Shown here in pieces: positions 1-7,067 of a stretch of 20,467 nucleotides of DNA. Within the stretch, counting starts at the first letter, position 1. Each line of letters starts with the position of its first letter. The notes under the pieces are model-generated. The model did not search any database. It saw only the letters and a list, made by a program, of their open reading frames with translations, and was not told the origin of the DNA. Both the position numbers and the translations under genes were made by a program. Source of the DNA: Acidobacteriota bacterium (GTDB lineage Bacteria > Acidobacteriota > Blastocatellia > Pyrinomonadales > Pyrinomonadaceae); assembly GCA_013813755.1 (NCBI GenBank), contig JACCRD010000256.1, forward strand, positions 1 through 20,467. The letters run 5' to 3'.

Positions 1-3
1 TCT

Positions 4-31
4 AAAGTTCAAAGTCCAAAATCCAAAGTCC
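4..31. repeat. Heptanucleotide tandem repeat, four units
   Basis: Four consecutive 7-base units (4-10, 11-17, 18-24, 25-31) are variants of AAAGTCC: the first and third each differ from it at one base. The tract ends three bases before the ATG of the first gene. Similar 7-base-phased AT-rich tracts occur at 3542-3562, 6987-7066 and 12471-12517. Confidence 0.7.
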
Positions 32-33
32 AA

Positions 34-789
34 ATGAACGACACGGAAGATTTGTCGGTTGTTGAAGGCAAAGTTTTGGAAACTTCCGAGATTGAAAAAA
101 ATGAAGCTGAACAAAACAACGAATTATCAAAAAAGAGTAAAGAACATTTTCATCATTCGCAGACTGCAATTCGCAATTATTTGTTTTTACCCTTTATTTT
201 CCTGACTGTCGCGCTGCTTGGCGGGTTGCGTCTGAGCGTGGACGCGAGCGCGTTTTTGTTTATCAAGCCGCCGCTAATTTGTCTGATTTTCGCCGCTATT
301 CTTTTAATTCTTTTTTTTCGCGCCAATCTTATAAAATTAGACGGCTGGTTTTCCGAGAGCTTTTCGACCTTGACGAATCTGGCAAACGCAGGCATTTTGT
401 TCACGCTCTTTGCCGCTTCCGCGCAAATTTTCAACTCACTTTTGCCGGAAAGTGGTCTGCCGTTCTGGACGTTCGCTTTTTGTTTTTTCTGGACACTCTG
501 GAACAATTTGTTTGCCGATTTTGATGTTAAAAAACTTCTTCAGAGTTTAGGCGGTTTGTTTGGTTTGGCATTTGTCGTGAAGTATCTGATTTTAGCGAAT
601 CTGACCGCGCCGACCAGCGAAAGTTGGATTCAGGGAATTTTACAAAATCCTTCAAAAGAAATATTTACGTGGGTTTTAGATTTGCCAAGATATTCACACG
701 GCACCGGCTACATTCAATTTTTTACGATTGCTTTCTATCTGGTCGGAGTGTTTTTGGTGAAACCGGAGATGACCCCTGATAAACGCTAA
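34..789 (+). CDS. Hypothetical six-helix inner-membrane protein
   Basis: I do not recognise a family. The 251-residue product has an acidic, polar N-terminal stretch (residues 1-45, rich in Glu, Asn and Lys), which would place the N-terminus in the cytoplasm. About six hydrophobic segments follow, near residues 49-67, 74-95, 117-136, 143-160, 172-189 and 225-242, so it is probably an integral inner-membrane protein. A soluble loop at about 190-222 contains a Trp- and Pro-containing stretch. No catalytic motif, signal peptide or transporter signature is visible. The ATG at 34 directly follows a heptanucleotide repeat and has no Shine-Dalgarno sequence; the next Met is far downstream, so this start is the only reasonable one. 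Its 3' end faces the S4 gene with a 17-base gap and no evident terminator. Confidence 0.75.
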   Translation: MNDTEDLSVVEGKVLETSEIEKNEAEQNNELSKKSKEHFHHSQTAIRNYLFLPFIFLTVALLGGLRLSVDASAFLFIKPPLICLIFAAILLILFFRANLIKLDGWFSESFSTLTNLANAGILFTLFAASAQIFNSLLPESGLPFWTFAFCFFWTLWNNLFADFDVKKLLQSLGGLFGLAFVVKYLILANLTAPTSESWIQGILQNPSKEIFTWVLDLPRYSHGTGYIQFFTIAFYLVGVFLVKPEMTPDKR

Positions 790-806
790 CAAAACCAAAA
801 AACGCT

Positions 807-1133
807 CTAAAAATCTGCTTTCTCAGAGTTATGTTCCCCGGCGGCTAAATTAATTTCAAACGGGGCATCTTCGTGCAAGACTTCTTCTGAAATTATTTTG
901 TACAGATTAACTGCGTCCTGGCGTGAAACTTGTTTTTTATCAGGAACTTGCGTGACTGAAACTTTTGTCAGGCGATTGCCTTTTTTAATCTCAATTTTGT
1001 CGCCCGCTTTTATTTCACGCGAGGATTTCGCCGCGGAATTATTTACGCTGACCATTCCGGCATCACAAAACTTCTGCGCTAATGTTCGCCGCGCAATCAA
1101 ACGTGTGGCTTTGAGAAATAAATCGAGACGCAT
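807..1133 (-). CDS. S4-domain RNA-binding protein (Hsp15/RlbA-like)
   Basis: The 108-residue protein opens with MRLDLFLKATRLIARRTLAQ, the classic beginning of an S4 RNA-binding domain (residues 1-60, including the AGMVSVNN and KAGDKIEI segments). By family knowledge, small stand-alone S4 proteins bind rRNA or stalled 50S-peptidyl-tRNA complexes; the exact target is not readable here. After the S4 fold comes a short basic/acidic tail of about 45 residues that I do not recognise. The frame is open to an ATG at 1184, but the additional 17 residues are encoded by one arm of an inverted repeat and precede the conserved domain start, so 1133 is preferred. No clear Shine-Dalgarno is seen. The gene lies downstream of the SurA-like gene on the same strand, with a hairpin between them. 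Confidence 0.85.
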   Translation of the reverse strand: MRLDLFLKATRLIARRTLAQKFCDAGMVSVNNSAAKSSREIKAGDKIEIKKGNRLTKVSVTQVPDKKQVSRQDAVNLYKIISEEVLHEDAPFEINLAAGEHNSEKADF

Positions 1134-1151
1134 AATTTGAAAGGAAGATAT

Positions 1152-1195
1152 AAAAGTGGAAAATGAAAAAATCGATTTCTTCATTTTCCACTTTT
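1152..1195. repeat. Perfect 16-bp inverted repeat between two co-directional genes
   Basis: Arms at 1152-1167 and 1180-1195 are exactly complementary, with a 12-base spacer. In minus-strand RNA the hairpin forms 17 bases after the SurA-like stop codon and ends 18 bases before the S4 start codon. The sequence downstream on the minus strand is pyrimidine-rich but has no clean U run, so it is at best a weak terminator or an mRNA processing/stability element. The arms share the AAGTGGAAAATG style of the heptad tracts elsewhere in the window. Confidence 0.75.
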
Positions 1196-1211
1196 CATCG
1201 ATAATTTTCAG

Positions 1212-2270
1212 TTATTTCGTTTTTTTGGCTTCGACCTTTTTTTCTTCGGTGAAAAGATTCGGCTCAACCATCGGACGATATGTTTTATTAATGTTGATAT
1301 AAGCGTCCGAGCGCAAATTTGTCATATATTTTTTGCGCGCTTCAGGCATTTTTTCGACCGTTAAAGCTTTTCGTACCTCGTTTTCATCAAAAAACGACTC
1401 GTTACCGGCGGTTTGTTTCGCGTCTACCCGCAGAATTTCGATGCCTTCGACTATTTCAATCGGCTCGCTGATGCCGTTTACTTTGACGTTTTGGAGAGGT
1501 TTGGCAAATCTTTCATCTAATTCTTTAATGTTGAAAGTGCCGACTTTTCCTTTTGTTTCCTTTGCGTCCTGACGGTCTGAATTCTCGACCGCAAGTTTGG
1601 CGAAATCCGCTCCGGCACGGGCTTGCGCAACCAATTGTTTGGCTTTTTCCTTCACTGCTTCGGGTTCGCGTCCGGCGAAACCCAAAAAGATTTCGCTGAT
1701 CGAAATAGTTTCAGGCTTGGTAAATTTTGCTTTGTTGGCTTCGAAATAAGTTTTTACTTCTTTGGGTGTCCAGCCAAAGTAAACTTTTGAATCAACTTCG
1801 CGCTGCAAAACCAGGTCTCGCGTTATTTGTTTCCGCCACATTTCACGGATTGAATTAGAATCCACGCCGCCTTTTTCCATTTCCTGATAAAGCGCGTCCA
1901 GAGATTTCAGATTCTGTTGCTTCATAATATCCAGAAAACGCTGATTGATCTGCGCTTCGACATCCGTTTCCACGCCCATCTCTTTGCCTTTCTGAATCAG
2001 CAGTTCTTCGTTAATAATATTGGCGATCATTTCGCCTCTTTTCGCTTCAATTTCAGACTGCACCTGCTCGCGCGGTTTTTTGCTTTCCTGCACAAACGAA
2101 TCGACCGCTTCTTTCATCTCTCGATTGACGCGCGAAAGTGTAATTACGCCGTCATTAACTTGCGCGACCACTTCGTCAACCACCTTTTGTTCTGTTTCCT
2201 GCGAAAAAGTAGGAACGATGGATAAAGCTAAAAATGCAATCAAAAAAATTGCGGAGTTGATATTTTTCAT
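1212..2270 (-). CDS. SurA-like periplasmic peptidyl-prolyl cis-trans isomerase / chaperone
   Basis: The 352-residue product has a signal peptide (hydrophobic core at residues 8-20, likely cleavage near TFS-Q at 23-24). A SurA-type N-terminal domain follows (VVDEVVAQVNDGVITLSRV, about 30-165, mostly helical), then a parvulin-type PpiC domain (about 188-285, including ISEIFLGF, the GKVGTF turn at 241-246 and the closing EGIEILRVD). A charged Lys/Glu tail ends the protein. Family members assist outer-membrane and periplasmic protein folding. It is shorter than E. coli SurA and has one PpiC domain rather than two, so I give no gene symbol. An AGGAG Shine-Dalgarno at 2278-2282, seven bases from the ATG, fixes the start. 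It lies between lpxK and the S4 gene on the same strand, which fits an envelope-biogenesis cluster. Confidence 0.88.
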   Translation of the reverse strand: MKNINSAIFLIAFLALSIVPTFSQETEQKVVDEVVAQVNDGVITLSRVNREMKEAVDSFVQESKKPREQVQSEIEAKRGEMIANIINEELLIQKGKEMGVETDVEAQINQRFLDIMKQQNLKSLDALYQEMEKGGVDSNSIREMWRKQITRDLVLQREVDSKVYFGWTPKEVKTYFEANKAKFTKPETISISEIFLGFAGREPEAVKEKAKQLVAQARAGADFAKLAVENSDRQDAKETKGKVGTFNIKELDERFAKPLQNVKVNGISEPIEIVEGIEILRVDAKQTAGNESFFDENEVRKALTVEKMPEARKKYMTNLRSDAYININKTYRPMVEPNLFTEEKKVEAKKTK

Positions 2271-2277
2271 TGTTTTA

Positions 2278-2282
2278 CTCCT
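2278..2282 (-). promoter_or_regulatory. Shine-Dalgarno AGGAG of the SurA-like gene
   Basis: AGGAG on the minus strand with a 7-base spacer to the ATG at 2270. It is one of the few strong ribosome binding sites in the window and confirms the start that yields a complete signal peptide. Confidence 0.8.
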
Positions 2283-2460
2283 GAAATAAATTCAAAAAAG
2301 ATTAATAATAATTGGTAACTGAAAAGTTTGATGCGAGAAGGCGTTTTTAAGTTTCTTTCAGATTTTTATAATTTCAAAAGCGTAAATTTTGGAAGAAACT
2401 TGATTAATATTTTCATCATAAGCCTTTTTCGACAAAAAACGCTAACTGAATTTATCTGTC

Positions 2461-3534
2461 TCAGACAGTTTTTCGGCGCAGTTCGGTTTTCTCTCTCAAA
2501 ACGGATAATATTAGATTAGAGAATTCAACCGGATTGTCTAAAATTATTTCACCTTTCACCACGTAACAAAGCATTGTAAAATTTAATTTTTTAAGTTTAA
2601 CGGCATCTTTAGCCGTGGTCAGTAAAAATTTGGCGCTTTTTTTAATGGCTTTTGCTTCTAGTTTAAAAACGTCAGTTTGCTTATAAAAATAATGGTCGGA
2701 AAATGTCTCTTCAGCCGCCAGCGTAAACTCTTCACGACGCATCTGCTCGAAAAAACTGTCTGGATTTCCCAGACCGCAAAAAGCTATGCAGTTTTCGGTT
2801 TTTAACTGCGCCTGATCGATCGTTTGCCCGCGCGAATCTGGCATTTGAGCGTGAAAATCGTTTAAGTCAATAACCTGCGAGGTTTTATTTTCAGCGACAA
2901 AAATTTTGCAGCTGACGTTTATTTCCAAAATTTGCCGTTTCAAATTCGCAATTAGATTTTCATCGACTAAATTCGCACGGGTTAAAACAATCGCATCGGC
3001 GCGTTTGAGATTTACGAGTGGTTCACGCAAAATGCCGGACGGAAGCATTTTACCGTTTCCGAAAGGTTTGGTTGCGTCAATCGTCACAATATTTAAGTCG
3101 CGCTTTACTCGAAGATGCTGAAAAGCATCGTCGAGAACAAAAGCCGTTACCGCCAATGTTTCACGCGCCCAACGCCCTGCCGCGGCGCGATTCGGGTCAG
3201 CGACCACAATCGCTTTTCCAAGTAGTTGACAGGCAAGTTCAAACGGTTCGTCGCCCGCCTGAAAAGCGTCTGTCAGAACGTTTTCCCCGTCAGAAACCAG
3301 AACTCTTTTTCGCGGATTAGTGCGTCCGTAACCGCGAGAAAGAATACAAACCCGTTCGCCGTTTTCAGCTAAAATTTTAGCCGCCAGAGCGACCAGAGGA
3401 GTCTTTCCGGTTCCTCCGACAGTAATATTTCCGATGCTGATGACCAAAACTTCAAGCGAGACGGATTTTAAGATTTCTTTTGTATATAGGAAATTTCGCG
3501 TGCTTGTGATTACGCCATAAAGCCAGGAAAACAT
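2461..3534 (-). CDS. lpxK: Tetraacyldisaccharide 4'-kinase LpxK
   Basis: LpxK phosphorylates the 4' position of the lipid A disaccharide at the inner face of the inner membrane, the last kinase step of the Raetz pathway. The 357-residue product carries the diagnostic P-loop (GNITVGGTGKTP, residues 35-46), ILSRGYGR (64-71), QAGDEP (92-97), VLDDAFQH (133-140) and the KMLPSGILREP segment (162-172), all in family order. Length is typical. The N-terminus (SWLYGVITSTRNFLY) is the usual membrane-associating helix, which supports the ATG at 3534 even though no Shine-Dalgarno precedes it and a purine-rich heptad tract lies just upstream. The gene follows pabA and precedes the SurA-like gene on the same strand. 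Its presence implies a lipid A-bearing outer membrane. Confidence 0.96.
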   Translation of the reverse strand: MFSWLYGVITSTRNFLYTKEILKSVSLEVLVISIGNITVGGTGKTPLVALAAKILAENGERVCILSRGYGRTNPRKRVLVSDGENVLTDAFQAGDEPFELACQLLGKAIVVADPNRAAAGRWARETLAVTAFVLDDAFQHLRVKRDLNIVTIDATKPFGNGKMLPSGILREPLVNLKRADAIVLTRANLVDENLIANLKRQILEINVSCKIFVAENKTSQVIDLNDFHAQMPDSRGQTIDQAQLKTENCIAFCGLGNPDSFFEQMRREEFTLAAEETFSDHYFYKQTDVFKLEAKAIKKSAKFLLTTAKDAVKLKKLNFTMLCYVVKGEIILDNPVEFSNLILSVLREKTELRRKTV

Positions 3535-3541
3535 AATAAAA

Positions 3542-3562
3542 AAATGGAAAGTGGGAAGTGAA
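3542..3562. repeat. Heptad-phased purine-rich tract upstream of lpxK
   Basis: Three 7-base units (3542-3548, 3549-3555, 3556-3562) follow an AARTGRR pattern. They occupy the position where the lpxK ribosome binding site would be expected. On the minus strand they are pyrimidine-rich. Confidence 0.45.
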
Positions 3563-3634
3563 AAACTTATTTAGTTGCTCATCTATTGTTTAAACTTCAA
3601 TCTAGTTAAGAATATAAATTCGGTATTCGAAATT

Positions 3635-4201
3635 TCACATTTCAATAAAGTTATGTAAAAGCTTTTTGCCCTGCGTCGTTAAAATTGATTCGGGATGGAA
3701 TTGCACTCCTTCTATTTTATACGTTTTGTGGCGCAAACCCATAATCAATCCGTCGGGCGAAGTAGCGGAAATCTCCAGACATTCGGGCAGCGATTCGCGT
3801 TCGACAATTAAAGAATGGTAGCGTCCGGCACTGAAATTTTTCTCCAGGTTCGCAAAGATAGTTTTACCGTCGTGCCGAATTTCAACCGGTTTTCCGTGAA
3901 CCGGTTCGGGCGCGCGAATGACTTTGCCGCCAAACATCTGTCCGATTGCCTGATGTCCCAGACAAACGCCTAGGATCGGTATTTTACTGGCAAATTGTTT
4001 CAGAACTTCAAGCGAAACACCGGCATCATCGGGCGTTCCGGGTCCGGGCGATATTAAAATTTTTTCAGGCTGAAGCGCGTTTTCTATTTCATCAATCGAC
4101 ACTTTATCATTACGGCGCACGACCATTTCCGCGCCAAGTTCTCCCAGATACTGCACGAGATTGTATGTAAATGAATCGTAATTATCGATGACCAGAATCA
4201 T
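3635..4201 (-). CDS. pabA: Glutamine amidotransferase subunit of anthranilate / aminodeoxychorismate synthase (TrpG/PabA)
   Basis: A class-I glutamine amidotransferase of 188 residues that releases ammonia from glutamine for chorismate amination. It starts MILVIDNYDSFTYNLVQYLG, has the oxyanion-loop SPGPGTPDDAG (51-61), the nucleophile elbow GVCLGHQAIG with Cys80, and the C-terminal FHPESILT with His169 and Glu171 completing the triad. Length is standard for PabA/TrpG. The open frame continues upstream to 4330, but the extra 43 residues are non-conserved and cross the promoter, so the ATG at 4201 is chosen. No trpE, pabB or other tryptophan/folate gene is in the window. Stand-alone subunits of this type may serve folate and tryptophan synthesis alike, so PabA versus TrpG cannot be decided; the symbol is provisional. 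Confidence 0.93.
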   Translation of the reverse strand: MILVIDNYDSFTYNLVQYLGELGAEMVVRRNDKVSIDEIENALQPEKILISPGPGTPDDAGVSLEVLKQFASKIPILGVCLGHQAIGQMFGGKVIRAPEPVHGKPVEIRHDGKTIFANLEKNFSAGRYHSLIVERESLPECLEISATSPDGLIMGLRHKTYKIEGVQFHPESILTTQGKKLLHNFIEM

Positions 4202-4217
4202 AATTTCTTTCGTTTGA

Positions 4218-4246
4218 ATTTTATCTCTAACAGTAGTATTTGCCAA
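4218..4246 (-). promoter_or_regulatory. Candidate sigma70-type promoter of pabA
   Basis: On the minus strand, TTGGCA (4241-4246) and TAAAAT (4218-4223) are separated by exactly 17 bases. Initiation would fall near 4211, giving a leader of about 10 bases before the ATG at 4201. Confidence 0.6.
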
Positions 4247-4284
4247 CACCGCATACGGATTTCGTGAAATCAGATAAAAATGTT

Positions 4285-4290
4285 TATAAT
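4285..4290 (+). promoter_or_regulatory. Candidate -10 element for dnaJ
   Basis: A perfect TATAAT lies 125 bases before the dnaJ start, on the plus strand. No convincing -35 sits 16-18 bases upstream (the best stretch is around TTCGTG at 4261-4266), so this may be a weak, activated or alternative-sigma promoter, or a chance match in AT-rich DNA. Confidence 0.35.
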
Positions 4291-4298
4291 TATCGTTT

Positions 4299-4353
4299 AT
4301 CCAAGTTCGTCTCGCCGATTTTTTACGCAAAAGATTTTCGGACTTGGATTTTT
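4299..4353 (+). terminator. Terminator-like / attenuator-like hairpin in the dnaJ leader
   Basis: Arms 4299-4309 and 4339-4349 pair over 11 positions (ten Watson-Crick, one U-G), with a 29-base loop, and the 3' arm runs into five T residues (4349-4353). No plus-strand gene lies just upstream, so it is not an obvious end-of-gene terminator; it sits between the TATAAT at 4285 and the dnaJ start at 4415. The long loop makes it a modest terminator. Confidence 0.4.
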
Positions 4354-4414
4354 AACTTTTAAATTATTTATTCGACTTTTTAGTTATTTATTGAAAGAAA
4401 ATTTATCTGACTTT

Positions 4415-5527
4415 ATGAGTAAACGTGATTATTACGAAATTTTGAGCGTCGGCAAAAACGCGACGGACGCGGATATCAAAGCCTCTTACCGCAAACTTGC
4501 AATCAAGTTTCATCCCGATAAAAATCCGGACGACCCGAACGCCGAAGAAAAATTTAAGGAAGCAGCCGAAGCGTATTCGGTTTTGTCCGATCCGCAGAAA
4601 CGCGCTGGCTACGACCGCTTCGGACACGCCGGAGTCGGTGCTGGCGCGGGCGGCGCGGGTTTTAATCCGGGGTTTTCCAATATCGAAGACATTTTCGATA
4701 TGTTCGGTTTCGGCGATATTTTTGGCGCGCAGGGCGACGGCTCCAGGCGCGCAACCGTCCAGCGCGGCGCGGATTTGCGTTATGATTTGGAAATTACGCT
4801 CGAAGAAGCCTTTGGCGGAAAAGAAGAAAAACTTCGCATTCCACGGCTTGAAAAATGCGACGTGTGTGACGGCAGAGGTGCTGAGAAAGAAACATCGGTT
4901 GAAACTTGCGCAACCTGCAAAGGCAGCGGTCAAACGCGCTATCAACAAGGTTTTTTCAGCGTGATGCGAACTTGTCCGAATTGTTCCGGTAAGGGACAAA
5001 TCATCAAAAATCCGTGCAAAAACTGCCGCGGCGCGGGGCGTGTTGAAAAAGAAAAAACGCTCGAAGTAAAAATCCCGGCAGGCGTGGAAACTGGCTCGCG
5101 TCTCCGCGTCACAGGCGAAGGCGAAGCGGGCGCGCAGGGCGGACAGGCAGGCGATTTATTCGTCGTCATTCACGTTGCCGAACACGAAATGTTTGAGCGG
5201 CAGGGGGCGAATCTTTACGTCGCTGCGCCTCTTTCTTTCGCGCAATCCGCGCTCGGCGCGGAAATTGAAGTGAAAACTTTAGATGGCGAAGAAAAATTAA
5301 AAGTTCCCGCCGGAACCCAGACTGGAACAGTCTTTCGCCTCAAAAACCAAGGAATGCCGGCAATTGGCGGACGCGGAAAAGGCGATTTATTTGTTGCCGT
5401 CACCTTAATTACTCCGAAAACTTTGACCAAAGAACAGCGCAAACTACTCGAACAACTCGCCGAAATTGAAGATATCGATTTTCAGGACGAATCATTTATC
5501 GATAAGGTGAAAAATATTTTTGGATAG
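4415..5527 (+). CDS. dnaJ: Chaperone DnaJ (type I Hsp40)
   Basis: The co-chaperone that delivers unfolded clients to DnaK and stimulates its ATPase. The 370-residue protein has all four canonical parts: a J-domain (1-70) with HPD at 33-35, a Gly/Phe-rich linker (about 71-110), a zinc-binding region with four CxxCxGxG-type repeats (Cys pairs 148/151, 165/168, 187/190, 201/204), and the C-terminal substrate-binding/dimerisation domains. The frame is open from an ATG at 4280, but the 45 additional residues are hydrophobic, unconserved and cross the leader hairpin; MSKRDYYEIL at 4415 is the family start. Only a weak GAAAG-like ribosome site is seen. dnaK and grpE are not adjacent. I see no CIRCE operator upstream. 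Confidence 0.97.
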   Translation: MSKRDYYEILSVGKNATDADIKASYRKLAIKFHPDKNPDDPNAEEKFKEAAEAYSVLSDPQKRAGYDRFGHAGVGAGAGGAGFNPGFSNIEDIFDMFGFGDIFGAQGDGSRRATVQRGADLRYDLEITLEEAFGGKEEKLRIPRLEKCDVCDGRGAEKETSVETCATCKGSGQTRYQQGFFSVMRTCPNCSGKGQIIKNPCKNCRGAGRVEKEKTLEVKIPAGVETGSRLRVTGEGEAGAQGGQAGDLFVVIHVAEHEMFERQGANLYVAAPLSFAQSALGAEIEVKTLDGEEKLKVPAGTQTGTVFRLKNQGMPAIGGRGKGDLFVAVTLITPKTLTKEQRKLLEQLAEIEDIDFQDESFIDKVKNIFG

Positions 5528-5634
5528 TTCGAATTGATCTCGCGGGCGCGATAACAGATCAATAGCTTTACGCTCGCTTACAACTAACACGTTGGATTAT
5601 GCTTGAGCTTTGAAGACATTTTATCTGTTGCAAC

Positions 5635-6429
5635 TTACGGCTTTGCAAAATTGTAAATAGCGATGCTGGTCACTTGTACCGCTTGCCCGGATGAAAGCGT
5701 CGTCTTGTATCGCGCTTGCCGGATTGATGTCTCGGCGCCTTTGACTAAAAGCGGATGTCCGCACAGCGCTTTTACGGCAATAACTTTTCCTGTTTCATTC
5801 GCCATTACCTTGAAAATGACAGAACCGGAAATGCCGAATTGCCTTGCTTCTGCCAAATATTTTGGCGGAGGCGAACTCAGAGTTTTTCCGCTCATTAAGC
5901 CCGCCATTGCCAGGTTTGCCGCAGAATTTTTCGCGGTTTCGTCATAATCAAATTTATTTTCAATTTTGTATAAGCGTTTTTGAATTTCCAATGCTTTGTC
6001 TCGGCGATTGACGCCAACTAAAAGGCAAATGTAACGCTCCAGTGCGCTAATGAAATTTGTGTTATTTTCTCCGAACACCTTTCCGTAAACAATTAAATAT
6101 TTATCATAAATTGTTTCGGCTTCCTGATTCTTTTTCCTTGCTAGTTGAATTTCGGCAAGGTTTCGCAAAGCAACGGCGACTAATAGGTGTTCTGTTTTGA
6201 AAACTTTTTCACGCAAAAATAATACGCGTTCGGCAAGTGGCAAAGCTTCATCAAATTTGCCTTTCTCATAAAGTTTGATTACTTGCGTGCTTAATTGTTC
6301 AGCTTCTTTTAACTCAGAAGACTGAACGTCAATTTGCGATTTTGGCAACATTTCCGCCGATTTTTCCTGAGCTTTTATATCAAAAGCTGTCAGCAAAAAG
6401 AGAATCAAAATCAGAGTGTAAAATCTCAC
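5635..6429 (-). CDS. Exported TPR protein with C-terminal TonB domain
   Basis: The 264-residue product has a signal peptide (hydrophobic 4-16, probable cleavage after IKA at 20), a tetratricopeptide region of about three repeats (roughly 45-78, 87-120 and 127-157, with the GKFDEALPLAERVL-type pattern), and a C-terminal TonB-like domain (about 185-262: GISGSVIFKVMANETGKV ... AETSIRQARYKTTLSSGQAV). There is no N-terminal anchoring helix or proline-rich spanning arm like classical TonB, so it is unlikely to be the energy transducer of an ExbBD complex; a periplasmic scaffold or peptidoglycan/outer-membrane-linked role is more likely, but this is inference. The start is a GTG at 6429 preceded by GGAG eight bases upstream. 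No ExbB/ExbD is nearby. Confidence 0.8.
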   Translation of the reverse strand: MRFYTLILILFLLTAFDIKAQEKSAEMLPKSQIDVQSSELKEAEQLSTQVIKLYEKGKFDEALPLAERVLFLREKVFKTEHLLVAVALRNLAEIQLARKKNQEAETIYDKYLIVYGKVFGENNTNFISALERYICLLVGVNRRDKALEIQKRLYKIENKFDYDETAKNSAANLAMAGLMSGKTLSSPPPKYLAEARQFGISGSVIFKVMANETGKVIAVKALCGHPLLVKGAETSIRQARYKTTLSSGQAVQVTSIAIYNFAKP

Positions 6430-6531
6430 AGTTTTTCTCCAAATTAAGACTTAAATACTTGCAAAAAGCAACCTGTTTCTAAAAATGCAGAAAAACACAA
6501 AACCAAATAATTTTACGCAATAAACCGTTTA

Positions 6532-6981
6532 TTAATTTTGCAGTTTTGCTTTAACAGTTTCGCTCAAAAGTTTTCCGTCCGCCGATTTGCCCGCGAGTTT
6601 AGCTTGCGCTGCTTTCATCACTGTGCCCATCTCTTTTATTGAACTTGCGCCGGTTTCGCTGATTACATCTTCAATCGCTTTTTCAATTTCTTCTTTCGAA
6701 GCCGACTGCGGCAAATAATCTTCAATCACCATGAGTTCCGTCTTTTCCTTTTCGGCAAGTTCCGCGCGTCCGGCTTTTTCGTATTGCTCGATTGAGTCGC
6801 GTCGCTGTTTGACGAGCGTTTGCAGAGCTTTGATGATTTCTTCGTCGGTCAAATCAGATCCTTTGTCGATTTGTTTGTTCATCAGATTGGCTTTCACCAT
6901 TCGCAGAACAGATGTGCGATTAGCGTCTTTCGCCTTCATCGCGGTTGTTAAATCGCTGACAATTTTATCTTTTAAGTTCAT
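6532..6981 (-). CDS. GatB/YqeY domain-containing protein
   Basis: A 149-residue stand-alone YqeY-type protein: MNLKDKIVSDLTTAMKAKD, RTSVLRMVKANLMNKQIDKG, VKQRRDSIEQYEKAGRAELAEKEKTEL and YLPQSASKEEIEKAI follow the family pattern closely, ending with the KEMGTVMKAAQAKLAGKSADGKLLSETVK helical tail. The domain resembles the tRNA-binding tail of GatB, so tRNA interaction is presumed; the cellular role of the free-standing form is not established. An in-frame ATG at 6996 would add five residues but lies within a heptad repeat tract; MNLKDK at 6981 matches family starts. No Shine-Dalgarno stronger than AAAG is visible. A TATAAT sits on the minus strand at 7006-7011 without a good -35. Confidence 0.92.
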   Translation of the reverse strand: MNLKDKIVSDLTTAMKAKDANRTSVLRMVKANLMNKQIDKGSDLTDEEIIKALQTLVKQRRDSIEQYEKAGRAELAEKEKTELMVIEDYLPQSASKEEIEKAIEDVISETGASSIKEMGTVMKAAQAKLAGKSADGKLLSETVKAKLQN

Positions 6982-6986
6982 CTTTA

Positions 6987-7066
6987 CATTTACCATTTAT
7001 CATTTATTATAAAACATTCTGTTGCCGGAGAAATGGTAAATCATAAGTGTCTAATGTTCAATGTTC
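6987..7066. repeat. Heptad-phased repeat tracts in the divergent intergenic region
   Basis: Units of 7 bases occur in two runs. 6987-7007 has three copies of CATTTAY. From 7031 the 7-base phase continues to 7066, including two exact AATGTTC copies at 7053-7059 and 7060-7066. The tracts create extra in-frame start codons for both flanking genes (6996 on the minus strand, GTG 7047 on the plus strand) that are probably not used. Confidence 0.55.
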
Positions 7067-7067
7067 T

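Noticed and set aside
2328..2519. 63-residue plus-strand frame between the SurA-like gene and lpxK
   Set aside because: It overlaps the 3' end of lpxK, has no ribosome site or recognisable domain, and is AT-driven.
4202..4414. Searched for a CIRCE heat-shock operator upstream of dnaJ
   Set aside because: No TTAGCACTC / GAGTGCTAA pair is present.
4403..4999. 198-residue antisense frame inside dnaJ
   Set aside because: It is a shadow of the dnaJ codon pattern with no family features or start signals.
5534..5562. 7-bp inverted repeat (TTGATCT/AGATCAA) just after dnaJ
   Set aside because: The stem is short, the loop is 15 bases and there is no T run, so it is not supportable as a terminator.
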